A stretch of 64,000 nucleotides of DNA from Jannaschia formosa (lineage in GTDB: Bacteria > Pseudomonadota > Alphaproteobacteria > Rhodobacterales > Rhodobacteraceae): the NCBI RefSeq assembly GCF_003340555.1, contig NZ_QPLJ01000004.1, positions 124,001 through 188,000 on the forward strand, written 5' to 3'. Made by a program: the position numbers and the translations under genes. Of the stretch, positions 52,568 through 63,100 are shown piece by piece. Below the pieces are notes generated by a model that did not search any database, was not told the DNA's origin, and saw only the letters and a list, made by a program, of their open reading frames with translations. The first letter of the stretch is position 1. Each line of letters opens with the position of its first letter.

Positions 52568-52765
52568 CGCCCCGCGGAACACGGTCCGGCAAGGCGCGCG
52601 GCCCCTTATCGCACCCCCAGCGAACTGAGACCGCTGCGCCGACCCGTCCCGCGTGACGGTGATCCGTGAAAGCCGGCCGCATGCGCCGGAGGGCACAGGC
52701 CCGCTCCTCTTCGGATGATCCAAGACAAAGAAAATGTTTTGAATCAATATCTTGGACTGGAGATT

Positions 52766-55700
52766 TCAGGCACCGGCGCTCCGTCCATGCCGCGCGATCA
52801 GCCCCCGCGCCGCGTTCGACCGGGGATGCCACAGCCCGCGCTCCACCGCCTCGGCCAGCCGGTCGGCGATGTCGGCCAGGGCCGGGGCGTTCACCTCCGC
52901 GATCCAGTCCCGGACTTCCTCGTTCTCCAGCACGGCGGCGGCCACGAGGTCGAAATGGTGGTCCCGCACCGCCCCCGTCGTCGCCGCGAAGGCAAAGAGG
53001 TAGTCCACGCTCGCCGCGATCTCGAAGGCGCCCTTGTAGCCGTGCCGGCGCACCCCCGCGATCCATTTCGGGTTCACCACGCGGGACCGGACGACGCGCC
53101 CGATCTCCTCCTCCAGCGTCCGGATCACGGGCCGTTCGGGCCGGGAATGGTCGTTGTGGTAGATCGGCCGGGCGCTGCCCTGGATCGCCTCGACCGCTGC
53201 GGCAGCACCCCCCTCGAACTGATAATAGTCATCGGAATCGAGCAGGTCGTGCTCCCGGTTGTCCTGGTTCTGGACGATCGCCTCGACCTGCCCCAGCCGC
53301 TGGCGCAACCCGTCATGGTCGGCCGTGCCCTCTCCCGCCCCATAGGCATAGCCGCCCCACTCGACATAGGCCGCGCCGAGATCGGCGGCGTCGTGCCACA
53401 ACCGCTCGTCGATCATCGCCTGCAGCCCCGCGCCATAGGCGCCGGGCTTCGACCCGTAGACCCGCGCCATGCCCTCTCCGGCGCGCGCCCGCGCCGCGGC
53501 CGGGTTCACGTCCTCGGGTTCCTCCAGCGCCTGCACCGCGCGCGCGGCACCGTCCACCAGCGCCATCTGCTGCGGGAAGGCGTCGCGGAAGAAGCCCGAG
53601 ACCCGCAGCGTCACGTCCACGCGGGGCCGCCCCAGGGCAGTGTGCGGAATGATCTCCCAGCCGACGACGCGGCGGTTCGCGCTGTCCCAACGCGGCTTCA
53701 CCCCCATCAACGCCAGCGCCTGCGCGATGTCGTCGCCGCCGGTGCGCATGTTCGCCGTGCCCCAGGCGGTCAGCAGCATCGCGCGGGGCCAATCGCCTTG
53801 GTCCTGAAGATGCCGCTCGATCAGCAGGTTGGCGCTCTTCCAGCCGAGCTTCCAGGCGGTGGGCGTCGGCACGGCGCGGCTGTCGACCGAATAGAAGTTG
53901 CGCCCGGTCGGAAGGACGTCCGGCCGCCCGCGGGTGGGGGCGCCGGACGGCGCAGGGGCGACGAATTGCCCTGCAAGGGCGGTGAGGAGCCCCTCTCCCT
54001 CGGCCGGGCCGCAGCGCCGCAGCGTGGCGCGCAAGGCGCGGGCCTCCTCCAGCGCGGTGGCCGTCACCGGACCGGGCGCGGGCGCCTCGCCCCGCAGCAG
54101 CCGGGCCGAACAGGCCTCGATCCGTTCGACCGTGTCGCCATGGCTGCGCCACGCGCCCTCGCCGCCCAGGATCTCGGGGTGCGGCCCCTCCCAGGGCGCG
54201 GCCATGTCGCAGTCGAGCGGGTCGAAGCCCAGTCCCAGATCGGCGGCGATGGCGCGGGGCAGGGAGGCCCCCTCGCCGCGCGGCAGGCGCATCAGCGCCT
54301 GCAGCAGGTCGTCCTCCAGCCGCCCCTCCGGCGAGACACCAAAGACATGCAGCCCGTCGCGGATCTGCGCCTCCTTCAACTCGCAGAGATAGGCGTCGAG
54401 CTTCGCCAGATCCCCCTCGCCCCCGTCGAACCCGGCATCGAGGTCCAGCCCCGTGACCGAGGCCAGCGACAGGATGTCGGCGCGCAGGCTCTCGATCCGG
54501 CGCGGGTCGAGCCCCGCCGCCTCGTAATACTCGTCCACCAGCGCCTCGAGGTCGCGCATCGGCCCGTAGCTCTCGGCCCGGGTCAGCGGCGGGGTGAGGT
54601 GGTCCACGATCACCGCCTGCGCCCGCCGCTTGGCCTGCGTGCCCTCGCCGGGGTCGTTGACGATGAACGGGTAGACATGCGGCATCGGCCCCAGCGCGAT
54701 CTCGGGCCAGTCCTCGGCGCCCAGGGCGACCGCGCGGCCGGGCAGCCACTCCAGATTGCCGTGCTTGCCCATGTGGACCACCGCGTCCGCGTTCGCCCGA
54801 AGCCAGGCGTAGAAGGCGAGGTAGCCATGCGGCGGCACCAGATCGGGCGCGTGGTAGCTGTCGGTCGGGTCCACGTTGTAGCCCCGCGCCGGTTGCAGGC
54901 CGACGGTCGCGCGGCCGAAGCGGTGGATCGACAGGGCGAATCCGCCGCGCTCCGGGTCGAAGAACGGATCGTCCTCGGGCGCGCCCCAACGGTCGGCCAG
55001 CGCCTGCCGCGCCGACAGGGGCAAGGCGTCGTGAAAGGCGCGGTAGTCCTCCAGCGCCAGCAACTCGCCGCCCGCCCGCTCCGCCCGGTCGGTCAGCCAG
55101 TTCGTAGGACCGGCCAGCAGCCGCGCCATCAGTGCCGCGCTGTCGGGCGGAAGGTCTTCGCCGGCATGGCCCGCCCCTTCCAGCAGGCGCAGGACATGGA
55201 CGGTTGCTGCTGGCGTGTCGAGCCCGACGCCGTTCGCCAGCCGCCCGTCCCGGTTTGGGTAGTTCGCCAGCACCAGCGCCACCCGCCGCTCCGACGGCGC
55301 CTGCCGGCGCAACCGGCACCAGGCGGCCAGCAGGTCAGCTACGAAGCCGATGCGGTCGCCATCCGCCTTCCACGTCGCGATCGGGCACTGGGTCGCCTCG
55401 TCGAAGAAGGCCTCGCCCTTGAAGCCCACCGCGCGCGTCAGGACCCGGCCGTCCAGCTCCGGCAGGGCCACGTTCATGGCGATGTCGCGGGCCGAGAGGC
55501 CGGTCGTGCCCTCGGCCCAGGCGGCCTCGGTCCCGCCCGACAGGACGGCCTGGAAGACGGGCGCGCGGTTGGCCCATGGGGCGGCGAGAGGGTTCGCCTC
55601 CGCGTCGCCCACGGCGAAGCTGGTCAGGTTCAGGATCGCGTCTGGTGGCGCCTCGCCGAACAGCGCCTCCAGCGTCGCCGCCGAGACCGGGTCCTTCAGC

Positions 55701-56413
55701 GAGGCCACGAAGACCGGCATCGGGTTCAGCCCGGCGCGCAGCAGCGCCCGCACCAGCCGGTTCACCGGGTTCAGCCCCGCCCCCTGCAACAGCGCGCGGT
55801 AGAAGACGACCGGCACCACCGGCGCGCCCTCGGTCCAGGCCGCGCGGAGATCGGCCACCCCGGCCTCCTCCGCGCCGGGCCAGTAGAGGCCCGCGCGCAG
55901 CAGCGGCCGGGCCGGCGCGGGCCGGGGCGCACCGTCCAGCATGGCCTTCGCATGGGCGAGGAAGGTCGCGGCATTGCCGGGGCCCCCTTCGACGAGGCAG
56001 GACCAGAGCGCGTCGTAATCCTCGCCCAAGACGGTCGACAAGTCGCGCAGCTCCGCGTCGGGCTTGTCGTCGCCGGGAAGGGCGGCGAAGGGCACGCCCG
56101 CTTCGTGCAGGCGGGCGGCATATTGCTCCAGCCCGTAGGTCCAGTAGCCGCGCCCGCCCAGCACCCGCGCGACGACCAGCCGGGAGCGCGTGGCGCAGGC
56201 GTCGAGATGCAGGTCCACCGACATCGGGTGGCGCAGGTGCATCAGGCTCGCAAGCCGCAGCCCGGGCGGCTCCGCCATCTCGGCGCGGGCGGCCGACAGC
56301 ATCGCCAGCTCCGTATCGGCGGCGGAGATGACGACGAGGTCGGCAGGCGTCTGGCCGAGATCGACGGGCTCGCCGTCGTCCACGGCACCGGGCTGGGCGG
56401 CGAGAAGGTGCAT
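52766..56413 (-). CDS. cobN: Cobaltochelatase subunit CobN
   Basis: 1215 residues from the ATG at 56413 (MHLLAAQPGAVDDGEPVDLG), the normal CobN start; longer upstream frames overlap psuG and are discarded. Recognisable parts are HLRHPMSVDLHLDACA, LVEGGPGNAATFLAHAKAML, VVHMGKHGNLEWLPGRAVAL, PHVYPFIVNDPGEGTQAKRR and LTAWGTANMRTGGDDIAQAL. CobN is the large ATP-dependent subunit that inserts cobalt into hydrogenobyrinic acid a,c-diamide, working with CobS and CobT, whose genes are not here. The start lies 58 bases from the divergent psuG. Lack of a riboswitch in that short gap suggests it has its own simple promoter. Confidence 0.96.
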   Translation of the reverse strand: MHLLAAQPGAVDDGEPVDLGQTPADLVVISAADTELAMLSAARAEMAEPPGLRLASLMHLRHPMSVDLHLDACATRSRLVVARVLGGRGYWTYGLEQYAARLHEAGVPFAALPGDDKPDAELRDLSTVLGEDYDALWSCLVEGGPGNAATFLAHAKAMLDGAPRPAPARPLLRAGLYWPGAEEAGVADLRAAWTEGAPVVPVVFYRALLQGAGLNPVNRLVRALLRAGLNPMPVFVASLKDPVSAATLEALFGEAPPDAILNLTSFAVGDAEANPLAAPWANRAPVFQAVLSGGTEAAWAEGTTGLSARDIAMNVALPELDGRVLTRAVGFKGEAFFDEATQCPIATWKADGDRIGFVADLLAAWCRLRRQAPSERRVALVLANYPNRDGRLANGVGLDTPAATVHVLRLLEGAGHAGEDLPPDSAALMARLLAGPTNWLTDRAERAGGELLALEDYRAFHDALPLSARQALADRWGAPEDDPFFDPERGGFALSIHRFGRATVGLQPARGYNVDPTDSYHAPDLVPPHGYLAFYAWLRANADAVVHMGKHGNLEWLPGRAVALGAEDWPEIALGPMPHVYPFIVNDPGEGTQAKRRAQAVIVDHLTPPLTRAESYGPMRDLEALVDEYYEAAGLDPRRIESLRADILSLASVTGLDLDAGFDGGEGDLAKLDAYLCELKEAQIRDGLHVFGVSPEGRLEDDLLQALMRLPRGEGASLPRAIAADLGLGFDPLDCDMAAPWEGPHPEILGGEGAWRSHGDTVERIEACSARLLRGEAPAPGPVTATALEEARALRATLRRCGPAEGEGLLTALAGQFVAPAPSGAPTRGRPDVLPTGRNFYSVDSRAVPTPTAWKLGWKSANLLIERHLQDQGDWPRAMLLTAWGTANMRTGGDDIAQALALMGVKPRWDSANRRVVGWEIIPHTALGRPRVDVTLRVSGFFRDAFPQQMALVDGAARAVQALEEPEDVNPAAARARAGEGMARVYGSKPGAYGAGLQAMIDERLWHDAADLGAAYVEWGGYAYGAGEGTADHDGLRQRLGQVEAIVQNQDNREHDLLDSDDYYQFEGGAAAAVEAIQGSARPIYHNDHSRPERPVIRTLEEEIGRVVRSRVVNPKWIAGVRRHGYKGAFEIAASVDYLFAFAATTGAVRDHHFDLVAAAVLENEEVRDWIAEVNAPALADIADRLAEAVERGLWHPRSNAARGLIARHGRSAGA

Positions 56414-56471
56414 CCGGGGGGTTTGCGGGAGCCGGGCGCCTCGTGCAAGAGGGGCGCCGGAGGTGGCCGCC

Positions 56472-57395
56472 ATGACCCGCAAGATCAGACCGCAGATGAC
56501 CGACGAAGTGGCGATGGCCGTGACGCAGGGCCGACCCGTCGTGGCGCTGGAAAGCACCATCATCAGCCACGGCATGCCCTGGCCGAGGAATGCCGAGACC
56601 GCCCTGCAGGTCGAGGACGCCGTGCGCGCCGAGGGCGCCGTGCCCGCCACGATCGCGGTGATCGACGGCACGCTCTGCGCCGGGCTGAGTGCTGCGCAGG
56701 TCGAGCGGCTGGGCCGCGACACCTCGGTGGTCAAGGCCGCCTCGCGCGATCTCGGCGCCTGCATCGCCAAGCGGCGCAGCGCCGGAACGACGGTCAGCGC
56801 GACGATGCGGATCGCCTCGCTGGCCGGGATCGGCATCTTCGCCACGGGTGGGATCGGCGGCGTCCATCGCGGCGACGGCATGGACGTGAGCGCCGACCTC
56901 ACCGAACTGGCCGCGACGGACGTGCTGGTCGTCTGCGCCGGGGTCAAGTCGATCCTCGACATCCCCCGCACGCTGGAGATGCTGGAGACCTTGCGCGTCC
57001 CCGTCGCGGTCTTCGGCGCCGACGCCTTCCCCGCCTTCTACACCCGCGATTCGGGCGTCGTCGCCGGCGAGCGGTACGACGACCCCGCCCTGATCGCCGC
57101 CGCGCGGGCCGCCAACGCGGGCGTGGGGCTCGGCGCCGGAATGCTGGTCGCGAACCCGATCCCGGTGGAGGCCGCGCTGGACGCCGCAGGGATCTCGGCC
57201 ACGATCGACGCGGCCCTCGCCGAGGCCGAAGCGCAGGGAATCACGGGACAGGCCGTCACCCCGTTTCTGCTGGGGCGTCTGAACGAGAGCACGGACGGGA
57301 CTGCGCTGGCGGCCAACATCGCGCTGGTCCTGAACAACGCCCGGCTCGCGGCGCGGATCGCCGTGGCCGGGGCAGGGGGCGGGACCTGGGTCTGA
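56472..57395 (+). CDS. psuG: Pseudouridine-5'-phosphate glycosidase
   Basis: 307 residues. The PsuG/IndA pattern is clear: VALESTIISHGMPWPRNAET, VIDGTLCAGLSAAQVERL, FATGGIGGVHRG, VVCAGVKSILDIPRTLEMLE, GVVAGERYDDPALIAAA and TPFLLGRLNESTDGTALAAN. The enzyme splits pseudouridine 5'-phosphate to uracil and ribose 5-phosphate (reversible). The kinase partner PsuK is not next to it. It is inserted between cobN and the cobW group, opposite to both. Confidence 0.95.
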   Translation: MTRKIRPQMTDEVAMAVTQGRPVVALESTIISHGMPWPRNAETALQVEDAVRAEGAVPATIAVIDGTLCAGLSAAQVERLGRDTSVVKAASRDLGACIAKRRSAGTTVSATMRIASLAGIGIFATGGIGGVHRGDGMDVSADLTELAATDVLVVCAGVKSILDIPRTLEMLETLRVPVAVFGADAFPAFYTRDSGVVAGERYDDPALIAAARAANAGVGLGAGMLVANPIPVEAALDAAGISATIDAALAEAEAQGITGQAVTPFLLGRLNESTDGTALAANIALVLNNARLAARIAVAGAGGGTWV

Positions 57396-57402
57396 GGCCG
57401 GT

Positions 57403-57858
57403 TCAGGCGTCAGACGGACGCTCGAAGAACAGCGAGTAAGGCCCGGCCTCGTAGGCGCCGAACGGGCCGCAGGGCAGGAATCCGTGCCGCGCATAGAGCC
57501 GATGCGCCGCGTCCAGCCCGCGCCCCGTCTCCAGCCGCAGGAGGGGCCGCCCCTCGGCCCGCGCCTCCGCGACGAGCGCGCGCAGGATCGCGTCGCCCAC
57601 GCCCCGGCCGCGGGCCTCTGGCGCGGTGAACATCGACTTCACCTCGGCATAGCCGTCGCGCAGCCCGATGGCGCCCACGCCGAGCAGCGCTTCGTCCTCG
57701 CGCGCGGCGAGGAAGCGGATGTCGGGCGCGGCCAGTGCCGAGACCTCGAGGTAATGGTTCGCCTCCGCCGGGAAGAGCGAGCGCATCAGCGCATGCGACT
57801 GTCCCAGCAGCGCGGCGCAGTCTGCCGCGCGCGGATCGGCGGGGCCGACCTCGATCAC
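57403..57858 (-). CDS. GNAT-family N-acetyltransferase
   Basis: 151 residues. The GNAT core is visible: IRFLAAREDEALLGVGAIGL, AEVKSMFTAPEARGRGVGDA with the R-G-R-G-V-G acetyl-CoA loop, and LLRLETGRGLDAAHRLYARH. The ATG overlaps the stop of cobW (ATGA), so it is the third gene of the riboswitch-led hupE-cobW operon. Its acceptor is unknown; the operon link to cobalt/cobalamin metabolism may be accidental. Confidence 0.85.
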   Translation of the reverse strand: MIEVGPADPRAADCAALLGQSHALMRSLFPAEANHYLEVSALAAPDIRFLAAREDEALLGVGAIGLRDGYAEVKSMFTAPEARGRGVGDAILRALVAEARAEGRPLLRLETGRGLDAAHRLYARHGFLPCGPFGAYEAGPYSLFFERPSDA

Positions 57859-58910
57859 GCCAGCGCGGCCGCGATGGCTGCACGGTCCAGCCCGGCCTGC
57901 CCGATCACCACCAGCCGCGCGCCGCGCGGATCGTCGCCCAGCGGGCGGTCGAAATAGTGGTCCACGCGCGGCCCCACGGCCTGCACCGTCAGGCGCATCG
58001 GCTTGCCTGCGACCGAAGCGAAGCCCTTCAGCCGCAGGATGTCGTGGTCCCGGATCACGCCCGACAGCTTGCCCGCGAAGGCGGCGGGGTCGGCGACCTC
58101 TCCGGTCTCGACCACGAAGCTCTCGAAGGCGTCGTGACCGTGGTCGTGATGGTGGTCGTCCTCGTGGTGGTCGTCCTCATCGTCGTGGTGATGGTGATGA
58201 TGATGCACCTCGTGGCGCGCCGCGATGTCGTCCTCGGCGCCCTGCGCGCGGCCCAGCAGCACCTCGACCGGCAGCGCGCCATGGGAGGCGGGAACGACCT
58301 GGACGCCGGGACGCGCCTCGCCGCGCAGCCGGGCGACGAGCGCGGCGGCGTCCTCCATCAGGTCGGTCTTGTTGACGACGATCATGTCGGCGCAGGCGAC
58401 CTGATCGGCATAGAGCTCCGACAGGGGCGTCTCGTGGTCGAGCCCGTCATCGGCGGCGCGCTGGCGGTCGACCGCCTCGGTATCGGCGGCGAAGGTGCCC
58501 GCCGCGACGGCGGGACCGTCGAGCACCGTGACGACCCCGTCCACCGTCACCCGCGTCTTCAGCCCCGGCCAGGCGAAGGCGCGCAGGAGCGGCTGGGGCA
58601 GGGCCAGGCCGGAGGTCTCGATCACGATGTGGTCGGGCGGTGTGGCGCGGGCCAGCAGCGCCTCCATCGTGGGGACGAAATCGTCGGCCACGGTGCAGCA
58701 GATGCAGCCGTTCGACAGCTCGACCACGTCGTCGTCCGAGCAGTTCTCGATGCCGCAGCCCTTCAGGATGCCGCCATCGACGCCGAGATCGCCGAACTCG
58801 TTGACGATCAGCGCGATGCGGCGGCCCTGGGCATTTTGCAGCAGGTGGCGGATCAGGGTCGTCTTCCCGGCGCCGAGGAAGCCGGTGACGATGGTGGCGG
58901 GGATCTTCAT
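57855..58910 (-). CDS. cobW: CobW-family metal-chaperone GTPase
   Basis: 351 residues. The P-loop is VTGFLGAGKTTLI (residues 8-20), the metal motif CICC at 69-72, and NKTDLM is the base-recognition motif. A His/Asp-rich stretch near residues 240-265 (HHHHHHHDDEDDHH and EDDHHHDHGHD) is a metal-binding region of the kind found in G3E GTPases. CobW is thought to deliver cobalt to the cobaltochelatase. It follows hupE under a cobalamin riboswitch and overlaps the GNAT gene by four bases. Confidence 0.95.
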   Translation of the reverse strand: MKIPATIVTGFLGAGKTTLIRHLLQNAQGRRIALIVNEFGDLGVDGGILKGCGIENCSDDDVVELSNGCICCTVADDFVPTMEALLARATPPDHIVIETSGLALPQPLLRAFAWPGLKTRVTVDGVVTVLDGPAVAAGTFAADTEAVDRQRAADDGLDHETPLSELYADQVACADMIVVNKTDLMEDAAALVARLRGEARPGVQVVPASHGALPVEVLLGRAQGAEDDIAARHEVHHHHHHHDDEDDHHEDDHHHDHGHDAFESFVVETGEVADPAAFAGKLSGVIRDHDILRLKGFASVAGKPMRLTVQAVGPRVDHYFDRPLGDDPRGARLVVIGQAGLDRAAIAAALA

Positions 58911-59064
58911 GGCTCTCTCCGAAACGGACGGGGCGGCGCCCGGAGCGGGCGTCGGGATCTGGGCATTCGGAGACCCGTCACGAAAGGCATGCACGCCTCC
59001 CGTCACGGGTCCGCGAATACCCACGGCGCGCCGGGTCCTCCGCACGCGCCATGGGAGGGGAAGG

Positions 59065-59703
59065 TCAGCCCGCGAGCGCGGCGACCAGCGGGCCCTCGAT
59101 CATCTCGAGCGCGAGGAACAGACCCACGCCCGCGACGGCGGCGCCGGCGAGGCGCGCGTTCACCGAGGAGGCGGCGGGGGCCAGCTTCAGCGCGGCGAAG
59201 CCGGCGGCCAGCGCGAGGGCGTACTGGATCGCGGCGAGGCCCAGCACATAGCCGGTGAAGACCGCGCCGCCGACGCCGCCTTCCTGCCCCGCGACCGCGC
59301 CGCCGAAGGCCGCGCCGTGGAACAGGCCGAAGGCCGCGAAGAGGATCAGCGCCGGGGTCAGCGTTAGCGCCCGGCCCGACAGGACGACCCCGCCGATCGC
59401 CAGCAGGGACAGCACGATCATCGCCTCGGCGGCGGGCAGGGCGAGGCCCAGCGTCGTGAGAACCACGCCCGCCAGCATCGCCGCGACATAGGCCAGCGGC
59501 GCCCGGACGGCATGGCCGGTGAAGGCGGCGGCGACGCCCATGGCGGCGACGAAGAACAGGTGGTCGAAGCCCAGGACCGGGTGGCCGATGCCGGACATCA
59601 GCCCGTGGGCGAAGGTCTCCATCGGCAGGCCCTGCAGCGGGTGGTGGGCAAGCGCGGGCGTGGCGAAGGTCACAGCCAGGGTGGCGGCGAGCGTGCGGTT
59701 CAT
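59065..59703 (-). CDS. HupE/UreJ-family metal permease, probably cobalt
   Basis: 212 residues with a signal-like first segment (MNRTLAATLAVTFATPALAH) and five or six further spans. The family motif HPVLGFDHLFFVAAMGVAAA starts near residue 41, and FGLFHGAAFGGAVAGQEG lies in the middle. HupE/UreJ proteins import nickel or cobalt. The cobalamin riboswitch upstream (59810-59997) and cobW downstream show this one should supply cobalt for vitamin B12. Confidence 0.9.
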   Translation of the reverse strand: MNRTLAATLAVTFATPALAHHPLQGLPMETFAHGLMSGIGHPVLGFDHLFFVAAMGVAAAFTGHAVRAPLAYVAAMLAGVVLTTLGLALPAAEAMIVLSLLAIGGVVLSGRALTLTPALILFAAFGLFHGAAFGGAVAGQEGGVGGAVFTGYVLGLAAIQYALALAAGFAALKLAPAASSVNARLAGAAVAGVGLFLALEMIEGPLVAALAG

Positions 59704-59809
59704 TCGAATCCCCTCCGGATCCAGTGGAGGGGTCGGCCGGGGGGCATCGCAGCATCACCCGGTCACGGAACACCCCGTCCGTTACGTGGCCCGCCCCATT
59801 CGGGACGGT

Positions 59810-59997
59810 GCAAGGCTGGTCTCCTGGCTCGCGGGTCGACGGTCGGGGCGGCCTTCCCGGGTTTCCCCAGTGGCATGTCGCCCGTCCCTCTCCGCTCACA
59901 GTCGCGGGGGCGGCTGCGGCTTCGGGCCCCGGCTTGGGTCGCCCGCTCCGCATTCCCATTCGATCCCCTGCGCGTGTGGCGCGTCGGGGAACCTTGC
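59810..59997 (-). ncRNA. Cobalamin (AdoCbl) riboswitch
   Basis: Read on the minus strand, the region shows the closing helix GCAAGG...CCTTGC (59992-59997 with 59810-59815), the core CCCCCGCGACTGTGAGCGGA, GCCACTGGGGAAACCCGGGA and the B12 box-type end GAGCCAGGAGACCAGCC. These are the conserved blocks of cobalamin riboswitches, in the right order. It ends about 107 bases before the hupE start on the same strand. With enough adenosylcobalamin it should shut off hupE-cobW-GNAT expression. Confidence 0.95.
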
Positions 59998-60192
59998 GCC
60001 TTCCGGTATGCGCGGGGCGACGGGGCGGGGCAAGCGCGAAGGCGGCATCGCCGGTGCGATGGGCGACGTCGGAGGGGGTTCGCTGCCCCCGGGATGTTTG
60101 TGGTGTGAGGAAGGAGGGGGCGCAGGAGCCGCCTTGCCGAAACCTGGAGCCTCCGCGCTTGACCTCGCCCCCTCATGGGCGAATGTCGCGCC

Positions 60193-63100
60193 ATGCGCTT
60201 CTCCCGCCTGCGCCTCAACGGCTTCAAGAGCTTCGTGGACCCGACCGATCTGGTGATCGCGGACGGGCTGACCGGCGTCGTGGGTCCGAACGGCTGCGGC
60301 AAGTCCAACCTGCTGGAGGCGCTGCGCTGGGTCATGGGCGAGAACCGCCCGACCGCGATGCGCGGCGGGGGCATGGAGGACGTCATCTTCGCCGGCGCCG
60401 CCTCGCGTCCGGCGCGCAACTTCGCCGAGGTCACGCTGGCGCTCGACAATTCGGAGCGGAGGGCGCCGGCGGGGTTCAACGACGCGGACGCGCTGGACGT
60501 GGTGCGGCGAATCACGCGCGAGGCGGGCTCGGCCTACAAGCTCAACGGCAAGGACGTCCGCGCGCGCGACGTGCAGATGCTGTTCGCCGACGCCTCGACC
60601 GGGGCGCATTCGCCCGCGCTGGTCCGGCAGGGGCAGATCAGCGAGCTCATCAACGCCAAGCCGCAGCGCCGCCGCCGCGTGCTGGAGGAGGCGGCGGGGA
60701 TCTCCGGCCTCTACCAGCGGCGCCACGAGGCGGAACTGAAGCTGAACGCGACCGAGGGCAACCTGACCCGCGTCGACGACGTGGTCGAACAACTCGCCGC
60801 GCAGCTTGCCACGCTGGCCCGGCAGGCGCGGCAGGCGGCGCGCTACCGCGAGATCGGCACGGCGCTGCGCCGGGCCGAGGGGATGCTGCTCTGGCGCCGC
60901 TGGCGCGAGGCCGAGGACGGACGCGGCGACGCCGACACCGCCCTGCGGGCCGCGGCAACCGCTGCGGCGGGCGCCGAGCGCGCCGCGCGCGCCGCCGAGC
61001 AGGCGCGCATCGCCGCCGAGGAGGCCGTGCCGCCCCTGCGCGAGGAGGAGGCTGTCGCCCTCGCCATCCTGCAACGGCTTGAGGTCTCGCGCGATACCCT
61101 GGCCGAGCGCGAGAGCACCGCCCGCGCCACCGTCGAACGTCTGACGGCCGCGATCGCCCGGCTCGCCCGCGATGCGGATCGGGAGGCCGGGCTGAACGCC
61201 GATGCGCGCGCGAATCTCGACCGGCTCCGCGCAGAGGCGGCAGAACTGGCAGAGGCCGGGACCGATCAGGACGAGGCCGTCGCCGGGGCGCGCCGCGAGG
61301 CGGAGGAGGCCGCGCGCGTGCTGATCGACCGCGAGGCGGAGCTTTCGGTCCTGACCGAGGACCTGGCCCGGCTCTCGGCGCGGCACCAGTCGGTCACGCG
61401 GCTGACAGACGAGGCGAAGGCCCGGCTGGCGAAGGCCGGGGACGCGGTCGCCGCGGCGAGGCGGCAGGGAGAGGGCGCGCGCGCCGCTCTGGCCGAGGCC
61501 GAGGCGGCGCAGGCCGCCGCCCGCGCCGACCTGACCCGCGCTCAGGACGCCGCCGAGGCGGCGGATGCGGCGCTGGCCGAGGCCGAGACGGCGCGCGAGG
61601 CCGCGCAGGACCGCGAGGCCGCCGCAAGGCAGGAGCGGGCCGAGGCCGAGGGCGCGGCGGGCACGATCGGCGCCGAGGTCTCCGCCCTGTCGAAGCTGCT
61701 GGCGCGGGATGCGGGGGACGGGGCGCCGCTGCTCGACCGGCTCATGGTCGCGCCGGGCTACGAGGCGGCACTGGGCGCGGCCTTCGGCGAGGATCTGCGG
61801 CTCGGCGAGGAGGAGGGCGAGGCGGGCTGGACGACGCTTGCCGCCTATCCCGAGGGGCCGGACTGGCCCGAGGGGGTCGCCCCGCTGGCCGACCACGTGA
61901 CCGCGCCCGAGGTGCTGGCGCGGGGGCTGTCGCATGTCGGCGTGGTCGCCGATGGGGCGGCGTTGCAGGCGGGGCTCGCGCCGGGACAGGTCCTCGTCTC
62001 CCGCGACGGCGACCTGTGGCGCTGGGACGGGTTCCGCGCCTCGGCCGAGGCGGCGCCCTCGGCGGCGGCGCTGCGGCTGCGGCAGGTGAACCGGCTCGCC
62101 TCGTTGCGCCAGGACCTGGAGGAGGCCGAGCAGCGGGCCCGCGGCACGCGCGCGGCCCATGACGCGCTGGGCGCCGCCCTGACAGGGGCGAAACAGGCCG
62201 AGACCGCCGCCCGCGAGGCGCGCCGTGCGGCGGAGCGCGCCCAGACCGAGGCCGCGCGCCGCGTCACCCAGGCCGAGGGCGCGCAGGGGCTGGCCGCCTC
62301 GCGGCTGGAGGCGGCGCAGCTCGCCGTCGCGCGGCACGAGGCCGAGATGCTGGAGGCGCGGGCCGCCCAAAGCGAGGCCGAGGCGGCGCGGCGAGAGTTG
62401 GCGCCGCTCGACGGCGCCCGCGCCGCGCTCGACACGATCCGCACCACTGTCGAGGCGGCGCGCATGGCGATGATGGCGCGCCGCGCCCAGGCCGACGAGC
62501 TGGTCCGCGACGCCGCCGCCCGCGACAAGCGCGCCGCCGCCGTGGCGAAGGAGCTTGCGGGCTGGACGAAGCGGCTGGAGGGCGCGGATGCGCATATGGC
62601 CGAGATCGCCGCCCGCCGCGACGCCGCCGACCGGGACCTGACGGCCGCGGCCCCGGTCCCGGCGGAACTGGCGCAGAAGCGCGCAGATCTCGCCCGCGAG
62701 ATCGAGACCGCCGAGGCCCGCCGCCGCAAGGCCGGCGATGCGCTGGCCGAGGGGGAGGGCGCGCAGCGCGCCGCCACTGCCGCCGCCCGCGACGCAGACC
62801 GCGCCGCCGGCGAGGCCCGAGAGGCCCGCGCCCGCGCCGAAGCCCGGCTGGAGGCCGCGCGCGAGGCCGTCGACCAGGCCGAGGCGCGGATCATGGAGGC
62901 GCTGGAGACGACGCCCGCCGCGCTGCTGACGGCGCTCGACGCCGATCCCGCCACGATCCCGGCGACCGACCCGCTGGAGACAGAGATCGCCGCCCTGCGT
63001 CGCCAGCGCGACGCGCTGGGCGCCGTCAACCTGCGCGCCGAAGAGGATGCGAGGGAAATCCGGACCGAACACGACGCGCTGATCGCCGAGAAGGCCGACC

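Noticed and set aside
52715-57439. A 1574-codon open frame opposite to cobN
   Set aside because: It is the antisense of cobN and out of frame with psuG, with Arg/Gly/Gln-rich sequence and no domain.
58130-58210. Histidine-rich stretch in cobW as an artificial tag or low-complexity error
   Set aside because: The mix of His and Asp over about 25 residues in this position is normal for metal-binding G3E GTPases.
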